DNA from: Neoarius graeffei
Taxonomy: Eukaryota; Chordata; Actinopteri; Siluriformes; Ariidae
NCBI RefSeq assembly: GCF_027579695.1
Contig: NC_083587.1
Location: 2,932,501 to 2,996,500, forward strand
Length of the DNA stretch: 64,000 bases
Direction of reading: 5' to 3'
A program made the translations under genes and the position numbers. The notes under the pieces were generated by a model. That model was not told the DNA's origin, did no database searches, and saw only the letters and a list, made by a program, of their open reading frames with translations. Positions 54,989 to 64,000 of the stretch are shown piece by piece (position 1 is the first letter of the stretch; the number at the start of each line of letters is the position of its first letter).

Positions 54989-57571
54989 TCACTGGAGGCT
55001 GGGTGTGAATGGCGAGTCATTAGGGTGATCAAAGGATTGCCCGTTAGGGTGATCAATGGCAATCTGACTCTCTCTGTCCTCCTGTGAGTCACCGAAAACA
55101 GCTGGGTCCTGGCGTACACCCAGCCGTCTGGGAAGAGTGTCCAAGACCGCCTTGTAGATGTTTGACAAATGATGTCTTAGACCCCCACCTCTGTTCAGTG
55201 ATGGCCGTTCCAGGTTGACAAAAATGGCTTCTTTAACTCCTCGCTCATACCAACGATCCTCTCTGGCTAAAATGCGTACGTTACAATCCTGAAATGAGTG
55301 TCCTTTGTTGTTAAGATGAATGTAGACAGCCGAGTCCTGGCCTGAGGAGCTGGCTCTCCTGTGTTGGGCCAAGCGCATGTATAGAGGTTGTTTTGTTCCC
55401 CCAATATACGAATCTGTGCAATCATCACTGCACTGAATTGCATACACTACGTTGTCCTGTTTGTGTCTAGGTATTCTGTCCTTAGGGTGGACCAGTTTCT
55501 GCTTCAGGGTGTTACTGGGTCTGAAATGTACTGGAATGTTGTGTTTGTAGAAGATCCTCCGGAGTTTCTCGGATAGACCAGAAATGTAGGGAATGACAAT
55601 GTTCTTGCGTTTGTTCCTGTTATCATCCTTGTCAGTTATGTTCCTTTTTATGCTCTTTAGGAAAGCCCAGTTGGGATAACCGCAATTCTGAAGTGCTTTC
55701 TTGATATGATTCTGCTCCTTCTCTTTTCCCTCTAATGTTGTAGGAATGTTCTGAGCCCTGTGTTGCAAGGTCCTAATGACCCCCAATTTATGTTCCAGTG
55801 GGTGGTGAGAGTTGAAAAGTAGGTACTGGTCTGTGTGTGTGGGTTTCTGGTAGACCTTGATACTAAGGCTTCTGTCTTGTCTAATGTGTACATCGCAATC
55901 CAAGAAGGCTAGATTATTCCCACTGACATCCTCCCAAGTGAAGTTGATGTTGCTATCCACTGCATTGATGTGTTTTGAGAAAGCTTCCACCTCATGGATT
56001 TTGATTTTAACCCAGGTATCATCCACGTATCTAAACCAATGGCTGGGAGCAACTCCTGCAAAAGTGGTCAAAGCTATATGTTCCACTTCCTCCATGTATA
56101 AATTGGCCACAATAGGGGACACTGGTGATCCCATGGCGCATCCATGCTTCTGTCTGTAGAAACTTTCATTAAACTGGAAATAAGTGGTAGTCAGGCAGAG
56201 GTCAAGCAGGGTGCAAATCTGATTCGTGGTGAATTTTGTTCTATCCAGTAAGGAGCTATCCTGAAGGAGTCGTTTTCTTACAGATCTGACTGCTTCTGTG
56301 GTGGGAATGCAGGTGAACAGAGAAGTGACATCGTAGGAAACCATGGTTTCATCTGAATCCAGTTTGAGGTCTGCAACTTTAGAAGCAAAATCTTGGGAAT
56401 TTTTGACATGATATGGTGTATTCCCAACTAGAGGAGCCAAGATGGTGGCTAGGTGTTTAGCAATGTTATATGTGACCGAGTTTATACTACTGATAATAGG
56501 TCTGAGAGGAGCTCCTTCTTTGTGAATCTTGGGGAGTCCATATATGAGAGGCACGGCTTCCCCAGGGTACAATCTGTAGTAAAGAGATCGGTTGATGGCT
56601 TGGTCCTTTTCTAGTTGTTGCATACAGCTAACAACTTTCCTTTTGTAACCACTTGTGGGTTCCCTCCTCAGTGTTTCATAAGTGGTTGTATCACTGAGGA
56701 GACTGGTCATCCTGGAGTGGTAGTCCGCTGTGTTTAGCACCACTGTGCATCTCCCTTTGTCAGCAGGAAGGATGGTGATGTTCCAGTCTCTTTGAAGCAC
56801 TGTAAGAGCCCTCCTTTCTTGGCTGGTGAGGTTGGAGGGGGGTGCTTTTGCACTGGATAAAGCAGCTGATATCTTCAGTCTAAGTTGTTCTGACTCCATG
56901 TTGGTCAGATTGTTGTTCCTGATGGCTGTCTTTGTGGCTGTGATGAGTTCTACTACCGGTATCCGCTCAGGTGAAACTGCAAAGTTAAGACCCTTGGATA
57001 AGACCTCTCTCTCTGGTTGGGTGAGTACCCTGTCGGATAAGTTCTTCACCCATTTCTCTTCTATGTCCAGTTGTGTAGCCTGGTCAGATTTCTTCCTCCA
57101 AGTCAGCCCTTCTGTCTTGCCAGAGGAGGTGGTTTTAGACAGCAATTTTTGAAATTTGCGCATCTGTCGTTCCTTACCTTTGGTGTGTTGTGAAAGCTGT
57201 GCCTTCTCAGTGAGATCAGAGACTCGTTCCAAAACTTCACTGGGAAGAAGGGCTGTCAACTCCTCAAACCTCAGTTTAGTCTTGTTCTGGAGAGCATTGA
57301 TGGTGAAATGTACTTGTCTCACTCTCTCATTGAGAAGCCACTTCTGGGCTTTCTGCAGGATTGTCTCAGATCTGTGTCCTTTAACCTTTGAAAATAGGCG
57401 TAGGCTGGTGGGGATAATGTTGGATTGTCGGCATCTCAGGTTAAAACGCAGGTGGTTTCTGTAGTCTGCCAGTTTTCTGGAACACTTCTCATACTCCCGC
57501 ACCAGTCGAAGGGTTTTCATCCCAAAATGCGTGGAAACATGTCTGTGAAGATTCTCAATCATCCAGGTCAT
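54989..57571 (-). CDS. intact Penelope-like RT + GIY-YIG protein
   Basis: 860 codons without interruption. After a basic N-terminal region, the RT core shows ADKGRCTVV (about residue 275), LIYGLPKIHK, LRPIISSINS, VSYDVTSLFTCIP, GCAMGSPVSPIVANLYM and FRYVDDTW (catalytic Asp pair). The linker is basic. The GIY-YIG-type nuclease begins VVYAIQCSDDCTDSYIGGTK, followed by LAQHRRAS (catalytic Arg region) and GVKEAIFVNLERP (Glu region). The truncated plus-strand partner has YIGET where this has YIGGT. Element type resembles Poseidon-like fish Penelope elements. It probably still could be translated; whether it moves is unknown. Confidence 0.9.
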   Translation of the reverse strand: MTWMIENLHRHVSTHFGMKTLRLVREYEKCSRKLADYRNHLRFNLRCRQSNIIPTSLRLFSKVKGHRSETILQKAQKWLLNERVRQVHFTINALQNKTKLRFEELTALLPSEVLERVSDLTEKAQLSQHTKGKERQMRKFQKLLSKTTSSGKTEGLTWRKKSDQATQLDIEEKWVKNLSDRVLTQPEREVLSKGLNFAVSPERIPVVELITATKTAIRNNNLTNMESEQLRLKISAALSSAKAPPSNLTSQERRALTVLQRDWNITILPADKGRCTVVLNTADYHSRMTSLLSDTTTYETLRREPTSGYKRKVVSCMQQLEKDQAINRSLYYRLYPGEAVPLIYGLPKIHKEGAPLRPIISSINSVTYNIAKHLATILAPLVGNTPYHVKNSQDFASKVADLKLDSDETMVSYDVTSLFTCIPTTEAVRSVRKRLLQDSSLLDRTKFTTNQICTLLDLCLTTTYFQFNESFYRQKHGCAMGSPVSPIVANLYMEEVEHIALTTFAGVAPSHWFRYVDDTWVKIKIHEVEAFSKHINAVDSNINFTWEDVSGNNLAFLDCDVHIRQDRSLSIKVYQKPTHTDQYLLFNSHHPLEHKLGVIRTLQHRAQNIPTTLEGKEKEQNHIKKALQNCGYPNWAFLKSIKRNITDKDDNRNKRKNIVIPYISGLSEKLRRIFYKHNIPVHFRPSNTLKQKLVHPKDRIPRHKQDNVVYAIQCSDDCTDSYIGGTKQPLYMRLAQHRRASSSGQDSAVYIHLNNKGHSFQDCNVRILAREDRWYERGVKEAIFVNLERPSLNRGGGLRHHLSNIYKAVLDTLPRRLGVRQDPAVFGDSQEDRESQIAIDHPNGQSFDHPNDSPFTPSLQ

Positions 57572-57822
57572 AGTAAACTGTGGGTGGTAGAAATGGGCAA
57601 CTGGACTTGCTTGAAAATTCTTGAAAACGTTTCACCTCTCGTCCAAAAGGCTTCCTCAGTTCTGTCTGACTAATAGGGAGTATCAGATATTTATCTTCTC
57701 CTGGATCAGAATCAGAATCAGAATTCTGATGACCAGCTCATCTAAGGTGTCATTGAGGCATCGTGTTGGTGTGGGTCACCCTAAGGACAGAATACCTAGA
57801 CACAAACAGGACAAGGTAGTGC

Positions 57823-58315
57823 TGTTAGGACTTGGACTGTTTTGGCCTCTAGAGGCCGCTGTTATTTCCTTTTCGTGTCATATTTATTTTGGCCTCTAGA
57901 GGCCGCCACTGTTCCTGTGTTTTGTGTTTTTTTTTTTGTTAATTGCCTGTTAGTCCTAATTATCTTCACCTGTGTCCTTAATTAGTTTGTGTATTTATAC
58001 CCCTGAGTTCAGTCCTCTTGTCACGGAGTCTTTGTGCTGTTATGTTTATCTCCAGTTTCCTTTGTACTGTGTTTTTTGATCTTCTTAGCTTTTGTATTTT
58101 TGCACTTTGCTTTTCTTTTGGATTATACTCTTTGGTTTTTTTTTGTCTTTTGTTTTGCCCTGTATATAGTGTATATAGTTTAAATAAACCTTTTGATTCT
58201 TTTTCTACTTCCGCCTCACGCCTCTGCATTTGAGTCATCCCCCTGGTGGCCTAGTGGGGGTTTGCTGGATTATCACACCAACGAACCAGGTTCGAATCCC
58301 AGCAAAACCCTAACA
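57823..58315 (+). repeat. 5' LTR of the chromovirus
   Basis: TGTTAG...TAACA ends. It carries two GGCCTCTAGAGGCC palindromes (57844-57857 and 57891-57904), a TTTATA box at 57993-57998, and a likely transcription start near 58023. The U5 end contains tRNA-like A and B box matches (58247-58257 and 58289-58299). TTTAAATAAA at about 58176-58186 fits a polyadenylation signal. The 3' LTR (62678-63171) repeats all of these. Confidence 0.9.
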
Positions 58316-58316
58316 G

Positions 58317-58327
58317 AAAGACTCCGT
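58317..58327 (+). promoter_or_regulatory. self-primer binding site
   Basis: AAAGACTCCGT directly after the 5' LTR is the exact complement of ACGGAGTCTTT at 58023-58033, which lies about 30 bases downstream of the TATA box, where the transcript should begin. Tf1/sushi-group elements are known to prime reverse transcription from the folded-back 5' end of their own RNA instead of a tRNA. Confidence 0.75.
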
Positions 58328-58328
58328 C

Positions 58329-59366
58329 ATGACCGACTCAGCAGAGGCTGCTTCAACTGTCTACCCGGCCAACCTTCAGGGAATTATGGCAGCTTTGACA
58401 CGCTTCGGAGCGACCATGGACGCTCATGGACGTACGCTCACCAGCCAACGTGAGGCCCTCGCTCGCCACGAGGAACTGCTTCAGCAAATTGGGAAAACCC
58501 TGGCACAGCTGACATCTCTGCCTGCATCTCCTGCTCCTGATCCAGTTCCTGCTCCTGATCCAGTTCCTGCTCCTGATCCAGCTCCCACTCCTGCTCCAGT
58601 GCCTCCTGCAATGCTGCCTTCTTCACCTCGCGAACCCAGCCTTCCTGCACCACAGAGGTATGACGGCAAGCACAGTGAGTGCCGAGAGTTCCTTACCCAG
58701 TGTCAACTCACCTTTGAGCTTCAGCCTACCACCTACACTACGGATCGCCGCAAGATTGCCTTTGTGATCACCTTATTAGCTGGTAAGGCGCGAGCCTGGG
58801 CTACTGCTATCTGGCAAAGACAGGGACCTGAGTGCTTTGATTTCCAGCTGTTTTCTGAAGAGATGCTTCGGGTCTTCGATCAGGCAGACATCAGTACCGA
58901 CGCAGCCCGAAAGCTCATGTCCATCCGGCAAGGAGGAAGCGTCGCAGATTACGCCATCTCGTTCCGAACACTCGCAGCAGTAAGTGGATGGAACGAGACT
59001 GCCCTGGTGTCAGCCTTCCACCATGGTCTGTCTGACCCCATCAAGGACGGTCTGGCCTCTATTGGATGCCCAAGTGACCTCGAAACCCTCATCTCACATG
59101 CAATTCGTCTGGACAACAGGATGAGAGAATGCCACCAAGCCTTGAGCCCCCCCAGCCTCCCTACCTCTACCTGGAGACCGTCTACCTCCTTCAGTGACTG
59201 TCCAGAACCCATGCAAGTGGGTCGTACTCGCCTCTCCGCATCTGAGAGGGAGCGCAGAAGGAGGGACAAGTGCTGCATCTACTGTGGCAAGCCTGGTCAC
59301 TTCCGAGCATCATGTCCCGAACTCTTGGGAAAAGGACCGCCCCGTCCAGCCGAGGGAGGGTTGTGA
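58329..59366 (+). CDS. gag: chromovirus Gag
   Basis: 345 codons from an ATG one base past the self-primer site. An N-terminal helix region, then a Pro-rich linker with APDPVP repeats (residues about 65-90), then the capsid ([17 protein letters not shown], later [14 protein letters not shown]). A CCHC knuckle, [14 protein letters not shown], is near the end. A -1 slippery heptamer, GGGAAAA (59327-59333), lies 33 bases before the stop codon. Full open frame with all expected parts. Confidence 0.92.
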   Translation: MTDSAEAASTVYPANLQGIMAALTRFGATMDAHGRTLTSQREALARHEELLQQIGKTLAQLTSLPASPAPDPVPAPDPVPAPDPAPTPAPVPPAMLPSSPREPSLPAPQRYDGKHSECREFLTQCQLTFELQPTTYTTDRRKIAFVITLLAGKARAWATAIWQRQGPECFDFQLFSEEMLRVFDQADISTDAARKLMSIRQGGSVADYAISFRTLAAVSGWNETALVSAFHHGLSDPIKDGLASIGCPSDLETLISHAIRLDNRMRECHQALSPPSLPTSTWRPSTSFSDCPEPMQVGRTRLSASERERRRRDKCCIYCGKPGHFRASCPELLGKGPPRPAEGGL

Positions 59367-62300
59367 CGGGGCCTACCCTCTCTCCCGGACTCCCTGGCCA
59401 AGGAATCTACATCCCGGTCTCCATCTCCTGGGGTGAGTCTGTCCACTCTTGTCAAGCTTTGATAGACTCAGGGGCGGCTGGGAACTTTATGGATATTCAC
59501 TTCGCCCAAAGCATCAATATACCTACTGCACCTCTTGAAGTCCCTCTGTCTGTGTCTGCCCTCGATGGCCAAGCGTTAGGTGATGGAAGAGTCACCCAAG
59601 TTACTTCTCCAGTCTTCCTCCAGTCTCAAGGTCACAAGGAAGAAATATCCCTGCACCTGATTCCTTCACCTGAGTTCCCAGTTATTCTAGGCCTTCCTTG
59701 GCTTACTCGCCACAACCCTCGCATAGACTGGGTAACAAGCCAGGTTGTGGAATGGGGCCCTGCATGCCATGCCTCTTGTCTGCTCTCTAGCTCTCCTGTG
59801 TCTCCTGCCGAGCCCCCTGATCTCACCGAGTTATCTCAAGTTCCCACAGAGTACTGGGATCTCAAGGAGGTATTCAGCAAGAGCAGGGCCGCCGTTCTTC
59901 CTCCGCACCGGGCCTACGACTGTGCCATCGACTTGCTCCCTGGGACTACCCCTCCTCGTGGCAGACTGTTTTCACTCTCTCAGCCAGAACGCAAGGCCAT
60001 GGAGGAATACCTCAAAGATGCCCTGGTCTCTGGGTTTATTCGACCCTCCACTTCACCTGCTGGAGCCGGCTTCTTCTTTGTCGGCAAGAAGGATGGGGGG
60101 CTCCGACCATGTATTGATTACAGGGGCCTGAATAAGATCACTGTGCGCAACCGATATCCCCTTCCGCTGATGTCCACAGCTTTCGACCTGCTCCAAGGCG
60201 CCACCGTCTTCACCAAGTTGGACCTACGGAACGCATACCACCTCATCCGTATCCGACAGGGAGACGAGTGGAAGACTGCCTTTAACACCCCGTCTGGGCA
60301 CTACGAATACCAGGTGATGCCCTTCGGACTCACCAACGCACCAGCTGTTTTTCAGGCCCTAATCAACAACGTCTTAAGGGACATGAATAACCTATACGTT
60401 TTTGTCTACCTCGACGACATCCTTATCTTTTCCAAGACCGTGCAGGAGCACCGCCACCATGTCCGCCAGGTTCTCCAGAGGCTGCTACAGAACAATCTGT
60501 TCGCCAAGGCCCAGAAATGCGAATTTCATGTTCCCGAGGTCTCCTTTCTGGGATTTATTGTACGGACAGGCCAACTCCAAATGGACCCTGCCAAGACCCT
60601 GGCCGTCCGGGATTGGCCTACTCCCAAGTCCGTTAAGGAGGTTCAGCGGTTCTTAGGATTCGCTAACTTCTACCGCAAGTTCATCAGGAACTTCAGTTCT
60701 GTGGCAGCACCCATGTCTGACCTCACCAAAGGGACAGGTGGATCTTATGGCTGGTCTCCTCAGGCAGAAAAGGCGTTCAAAGACCTCAAGGACCGCTTCT
60801 GCACGGCACCCATTCTGGTTCTCCCGGACACCTCCCAACCATTCATCGTGGAGGTGGACGCCTCGGACAGTGGTGTCGGCGCGGTGCTCTCTCAACGTTC
60901 GGAAGGAAAGCTGCACCCCTGCGCTTACTTCTCCCACCGCCTGAGTCCTGCTGAGTCCCGGTACGATGTGGGGGATCGAGAACTGCTAGCGGTCAAACTG
61001 GCCCTTGAGGAGTGGAGGCACTGGCTGGAGGGAGCACAACATCCATTCCTGGTTTGGACTGACCACAAGAACCTGGAGTACCTCCAGCAAGCCAAGAGAC
61101 TGAACCCTCGACAGGCTAGGTGGGCCCTGTTTTTCAGTCGGTTTGACTTCACCCTCTCATACCGCCCCGGCTCCAAGAACACCAAACCTGACGCACTGTC
61201 CAGACTGTTCTCTGCCACTAACAGGGAGAATGAAGTCGGGCCTATTATCCCTGTGTCCCGGATTGTGGCCCCTGTCCGCTGGGGTATTGAGGAGGCTGTC
61301 CGACGAGCCCAACGCCAGGACCCCGGTCCTGGGACGGGGCCACCAGGCCTCTTGTACGTCCCACATCAAGCCCGGGCCAAGGTTCTCCAGTGGGGTCACT
61401 CTTCCCCTCTCACCGCCCACCCGGGAGCTCGGAGGACCCTGGACTTCCTGAAAAGACGCTTCTGGTGGCCTAACATGGAGAAGGAAGTAAGGTCATTTGT
61501 CCTGTCCTGTGAGGTTTGCACCAGAACCAAGAACCCACGACAGCGTCCCCAGGGTCTCCTGCATCCTCTGACCATTCCCCGGCGTCCCTGGTCCCACGTG
61601 GCAGTCGACTTTATCACGGGTCTCCCTGAGTCACAAGGTAACACGGTCATTTTGGTCTTAGTTGACAGATTCTCCAAGGCCTGCCGCTTCATACCACTGT
61701 GCAAACTCCCCTCTGCTCTTGAAACTGCGAAACTTTTGTTTAATCATGTCTTCCGAGTCTTTGGTCTTCCACAGGACATCGTCTCAGACCGAGGGCCCCA
61801 GTTCTCCTCCCGAGTGTGGCACGGGTTCTGCAAGGTCATCGGAGCCACTGCCAGCCTCTCCTCTGGGTTTCACCCACAGTCCAATGGTCAGACGGAGAGG
61901 CTCAACCAGGACCTGGAAACCACCCTGCGAGGCCTGGCTATGGATAACCCGACATCGTGGAGCACCTGGCTGCCATGGGCGGAGTACGCCCACAACACCC
62001 TGCAGTCATCGGCCACCAAGCTGTCGCCATTCCAGTGCCAATTCGGGTTCCAGCCACCTCTGTTCCCGGACCAGGAGGAGGACGCGGGGGTGCCCTCGGT
62101 CAACCAATATGTGAGACGGTGTCGCAAGACCTGGAGCAAGGTCAGGAAGACCCTCATACAGACCTCCAGAACCAACCAGACTCAGGCCAACCGCCATAGA
62201 AGACCTGCACACGCTTTCCGCCCTGGGCAGCATGTTTGGCTGTCCACTAAGGACCTTCCACTGCGGGTGGAGAACCGCAAGCTTGCTCCTCGCTACATTG

Positions 62301-62665
62301 GCCCCTTCAAGGTGGTGCGCAGGGTGAACCCTGTCTCCTACCGGCTCCAGTTGCCCCGGACTCTGAGGATCAACCCTACTTTCCATGTTTCCCTGTTACG
62401 GCCCGTACTGACGTCTACGTATGCCCCTGCCCCTAGGAACCCCCCACCCCCCCGCATCTTCCAGGGGCAGACTGTGTTCACTGTGAATCGCCTGCTTGAC
62501 TCCCGCCGGGTCCGCGGCGGGTTGCAATATCTGGTGGACTGGGAGGGCTATGGTCCTGAGGAGCGCTGCTGGGTTCCTGCTCGGGATGTCCTGGATAAAG
62601 AACTGTGTCGGGACTTCCATTCGGCCCATCCGGATCGCCCTGGGAACGTCAGGAGACGCTCCTAG
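59270..62665 (+). CDS. pol: chromovirus Pol: protease, RT, RNase H, integrase, chromodomain
   Basis: The frame is open for 1131 codons in the -1 frame relative to gag; translation probably enters at 59327. In order: protease ([11 protein letters not shown]), RT ([51 protein letters not shown] near 60405-60430), RNase H ([14 protein letters not shown], then [10 protein letters not shown]), integrase (zinc region to CEVCTRTK, then [19 protein letters not shown] and NGQTERLN). The GPY/F block is [14 protein letters not shown]. The C-terminal chromodomain ([13 protein letters not shown], then [17 protein letters not shown]) marks it as a chromovirus. All catalytic motifs look intact. Confidence 0.93.
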   Translation: MLHLLWQAWSLPSIMSRTLGKRTAPSSRGRVVTGPTLSPGLPGQGIYIPVSISWGESVHSCQALIDSGAAGNFMDIHFAQSINIPTAPLEVPLSVSALDGQALGDGRVTQVTSPVFLQSQGHKEEISLHLIPSPEFPVILGLPWLTRHNPRIDWVTSQVVEWGPACHASCLLSSSPVSPAEPPDLTELSQVPTEYWDLKEVFSKSRAAVLPPHRAYDCAIDLLPGTTPPRGRLFSLSQPERKAMEEYLKDALVSGFIRPSTSPAGAGFFFVGKKDGGLRPCIDYRGLNKITVRNRYPLPLMSTAFDLLQGATVFTKLDLRNAYHLIRIRQGDEWKTAFNTPSGHYEYQVMPFGLTNAPAVFQALINNVLRDMNNLYVFVYLDDILIFSKTVQEHRHHVRQVLQRLLQNNLFAKAQKCEFHVPEVSFLGFIVRTGQLQMDPAKTLAVRDWPTPKSVKEVQRFLGFANFYRKFIRNFSSVAAPMSDLTKGTGGSYGWSPQAEKAFKDLKDRFCTAPILVLPDTSQPFIVEVDASDSGVGAVLSQRSEGKLHPCAYFSHRLSPAESRYDVGDRELLAVKLALEEWRHWLEGAQHPFLVWTDHKNLEYLQQAKRLNPRQARWALFFSRFDFTLSYRPGSKNTKPDALSRLFSATNRENEVGPIIPVSRIVAPVRWGIEEAVRRAQRQDPGPGTGPPGLLYVPHQARAKVLQWGHSSPLTAHPGARRTLDFLKRRFWWPNMEKEVRSFVLSCEVCTRTKNPRQRPQGLLHPLTIPRRPWSHVAVDFITGLPESQGNTVILVLVDRFSKACRFIPLCKLPSALETAKLLFNHVFRVFGLPQDIVSDRGPQFSSRVWHGFCKVIGATASLSSGFHPQSNGQTERLNQDLETTLRGLAMDNPTSWSTWLPWAEYAHNTLQSSATKLSPFQCQFGFQPPLFPDQEEDAGVPSVNQYVRRCRKTWSKVRKTLIQTSRTNQTQANRHRRPAHAFRPGQHVWLSTKDLPLRVENRKLAPRYIGPFKVVRRVNPVSYRLQLPRTLRINPTFHVSLLRPVLTSTYAPAPRNPPPPRIFQGQTVFTVNRLLDSRRVRGGLQYLVDWEGYGPEERCWVPARDVLDKELCRDFHSAHPDRPGNVRRRS
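59327..59333 (+). promoter_or_regulatory. candidate -1 ribosomal frameshift site
   Basis: The zero frame reads TTG GGA AAA, so G GGA AAA fits the X-XXY-YYZ pattern. Pol lies in the -1 frame and overlaps gag across this point. GC-rich sequence follows, but I have not folded it. Confidence 0.6.
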
Positions 62666-62677
62666 AGGGGGGGGTCC

Positions 62678-63171
62678 TGTTAGGACTTGGACTGTTTTGG
62701 CCTCTAGAGGCCGCTGTTATTTCCTTTTCGTGTCATATTTATTTTGGCCTCTAGAGGCCGCCACTGTTCCTGTGTTTTGTGTTTTTTTTTTTTGTTAATT
62801 GCCTGTTAGTCCTAATTATCTTCACCTGTGTCCTTAATTAGTTTGTGTATTTATACCCCTGAGTTCAGTCCTCTTGTCACGGAGTCTTTGTGCTGTTATG
62901 TTTATCTCCAGTTTCCTTTGTACTGTGTTTTTTGATCTTCTTAGCTTTTGTATTTTTGCACTTTGCTTTTCTTTTGGATTATACTCTTTGGTTTTTTTTT
63001 GTCTTTTGTTTTGCCCTGTATATAGTGTATATAGTTTAAATAAACCTTTTGATTCTTTTTCTACTTCCGCCTCACGCCTCTGCATTTGAGTCATCCCCCT
63101 GGTGGCCTAGTGGGGGTTTGCTGGATTATCACACCAACGAACCAGGTTCGAATCCCAGCAAAACCCTAACA
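62678..63171 (+). repeat. 3' LTR of the chromovirus
   Basis: Repeats 57823-58315 with one visible length difference in a T run. It ends TAACA, followed by the duplicated target AGTGC. Confidence 0.93.
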
Positions 63172-63176
63172 AGTGC

Positions 63177-63631
63177 ATGCAATTCAGTGCAGTGATGATT
63201 GCACGGATTCATATATTGGGGAGACGAAACAACCGCTATACAGGCGCTTGGCCCAACACAGGAGGGCCAGCTCCTCAGGCCAGGACTCGGCTGTCTACAT
63301 TCATCTTAACAACAAAGGACACTCATTTCAGGATTGTAACATATGCATTTTAGCCAGAGAGGATCGTTGGTATGAGCGAGGAGTTAAAGAAGCCATTTTT
63401 ATCAACCTAGAACGGCCATCACTGAACAGAGGTGGGAGTCTACGACATCATTTGTCAAACATCTACAAGGCGGTCTTGAACACTCTTCCCAGACGGCTGG
63501 GTGTATGCCAGGACCCAGCTGTTTTCGGTGACTCACAGGAGGACAGAGAGAGTCAGATTGCCATTGATCACCCTAACGGGCAATCCTTTGATCACCCTAA
63601 TGACTCGCCGTTCACACCCAGCCTCCAGTGA
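63177..63631 (+). pseudogene. Penelope GIY-YIG fragment (plus-strand partner copy)
   Basis: Continues the plus-strand Penelope copy after the chromovirus. It reads from HAIQCSDDCTDSYIGETK through LAQHRRAS and VKEAIFINLERP to the same C-terminus as the 860-codon protein. The few codons before it (HPKDRIPRHKQD) lie at 57779-57815, left of the insertion. The copy is 5'-truncated to the nuclease domain, so it has no RT. Confidence 0.9.
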
Positions 63632-63889
63632 CCCACACCAACATGATGCCTCAATGACACCTTAGATGAGCTGGTCATCAGAATTCTGATTCTGATTCTG
63701 ATCCAGGAGAAGATAAATATCTGATACTCCCTATTAGTCAGACAGAACTGAGGAAGCCTTTTGGACGAGAGGTGAAACGTTTTTAAGAATTTTCAAGCAA
63801 GTCCAGTTGCCCATTTCTACCACCCACAGATGGCATACAGTACAAAAACATAAAAAAAAACCATCTCAAAATTCGGCACTTTGTATAAC

Positions 63890-64000
63890 TTGCAATGGGG
63901 TCTAAATTCAAACTAAATCTTCTGTTAAATATCTAGGGGCTGAAATTGACCAGTGTCTTACTGGTCATCTAATGGCTGCAAATTAGATCAAAAAAGGTAC
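63890..64000 (+). pseudogene. possible LINE RT C-terminal scrap
   Basis: One frame reads SVKYLGAEIDQCLTGHLMA before a stop. This resembles the K-x-LG block after the RT catalytic core of fish LINEs. Too short to place; the window ends here. Confidence 0.3.

Larger units (their letters stand above)
57823..63171 (+). mobile_element. intact sushi-type gypsy chromovirus
   Basis: The LTRs (57823-58315 and 62678-63171) appear identical except for one T in a T run. A perfect 5-bp duplication, AGTGC, flanks the element (57818-57822 and 63172-63176). Gag and Pol are open throughout. A polypurine tract (about 62665-62676) precedes the 3' LTR. Target interruption falls in a Penelope GIY-YIG coding sequence. 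Together these indicate a recent insertion. Confidence 0.93.
54753..63829 (-). mobile_element. Penelope-like element 2, head-to-head composite holding a chromovirus
   Basis: The whole block is flanked by a perfect 13-bp duplication, ATGGCATACAGTA (54740-54752 and 63830-63842). It consists of a full minus-strand copy (54753 to about 57780), joined head-to-head to a truncated plus-strand copy (57779-57822, resuming at 63172). A gypsy chromovirus interrupts the plus-strand copy. Direct 240-base pLTR copies lie at 54753-54993 and 57540-57780; the inverted third copy is at about 63630-63829. Confidence 0.88.

Noticed and set aside
55388..57464. Plus-strand frames of 60-108 codons opposite the Penelope ORF
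   Set aside because: Shadows of the intact 860-codon minus-strand gene.
57978..58238. Short frames in the chromovirus LTR (both strands), repeated at 62834-63094
   Set aside because: They are LTR regulatory sequence duplicated in both LTRs; no coding motif.

Overview
The window reads as a gene-poor, transposon-dense stretch of a teleost fish nuclear genome. The evidence is split coding sequences with GT/AG introns, many copies of a tRNA-derived fish-type SINE, CR1/L2-, Rex1-, RTE- and I/Nimb-type LINEs, Penelope-like elements with GIY-YIG domains, a sushi-type chromovirus, a Gmr1-like gypsy element, and Tc1, hAT, piggyBac-like and TTAA-target DNA transposons. The species is not identified. 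I saw no rRNA gene, convincing tRNA gene, CRISPR array or bacterial-style operon.

Only two host-gene candidates can be supported. One is a compact four-exon gene for a CCDC106-like coiled-coil protein (371-2255, +); splice phases agree at every junction. The other is the 5' part of an HSF5-like heat-shock-factor gene (26780-29304, -); three phase-compatible exons are visible and the remaining exons are missing or outside the window.

Layout: 1-2.7 kb, hairpin and CCDC106-like gene. 2.7-3.6 kb, AT-rich with a 148-bp tandem duplication. 3.6-8.6 kb, decayed CR1/L2-type LINE (-) split by a TTAA-flanked piggyBac-like element. 8.7-15.5 kb, SINEs, a LINE 5' piece, an isolated gypsy LTR, low-complexity repeats, a broken THAP domain, an RTE piece and a minisatellite. 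15.5-18.5 kb, Gmr1-like gypsy element with integrase ahead of RNase H and the reverse transcriptase deleted. 18.5-25.8 kb, a direct duplication bracketing a Penelope-like element and a large foldback element that holds a second Penelope-like fragment. 25.8-31.2 kb, HSF5-like exons among SINEs, a MITE and Tc1/hAT remnants. 31.3-32.4 and 45.3-46.3 kb, two TIR elements carrying homologous first exons of a multicopy fish protein. 32.8-39.9 kb, two LINEs. 40.8-44.6 kb, a hAT element holding an RNase H-bearing LINE. 47.3-53.9 kb, a hAT element holding three other elements. 54.7-63.8 kb, a Penelope-like element with an intact 860-codon ORF, into which an apparently intact young chromovirus has inserted.

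Many insertions are resolved by their target-site duplications, so the order of events can be read: Tc1/mariner-like remnant, then Penelope (13-bp duplication), then chromovirus (5-bp); hAT (8-bp), then a CXC-protein TIR element (probably 3-bp), a hAT MITE (8-bp) and a SINE (12-bp); hAT (8-bp), then a LINE (14-bp). The least explained object is the TIR element at 48.1-50.6 kb, which encodes an internally deleted cysteine-rich protein of no family I can name and carries terminal inverted repeats near 180 bp.
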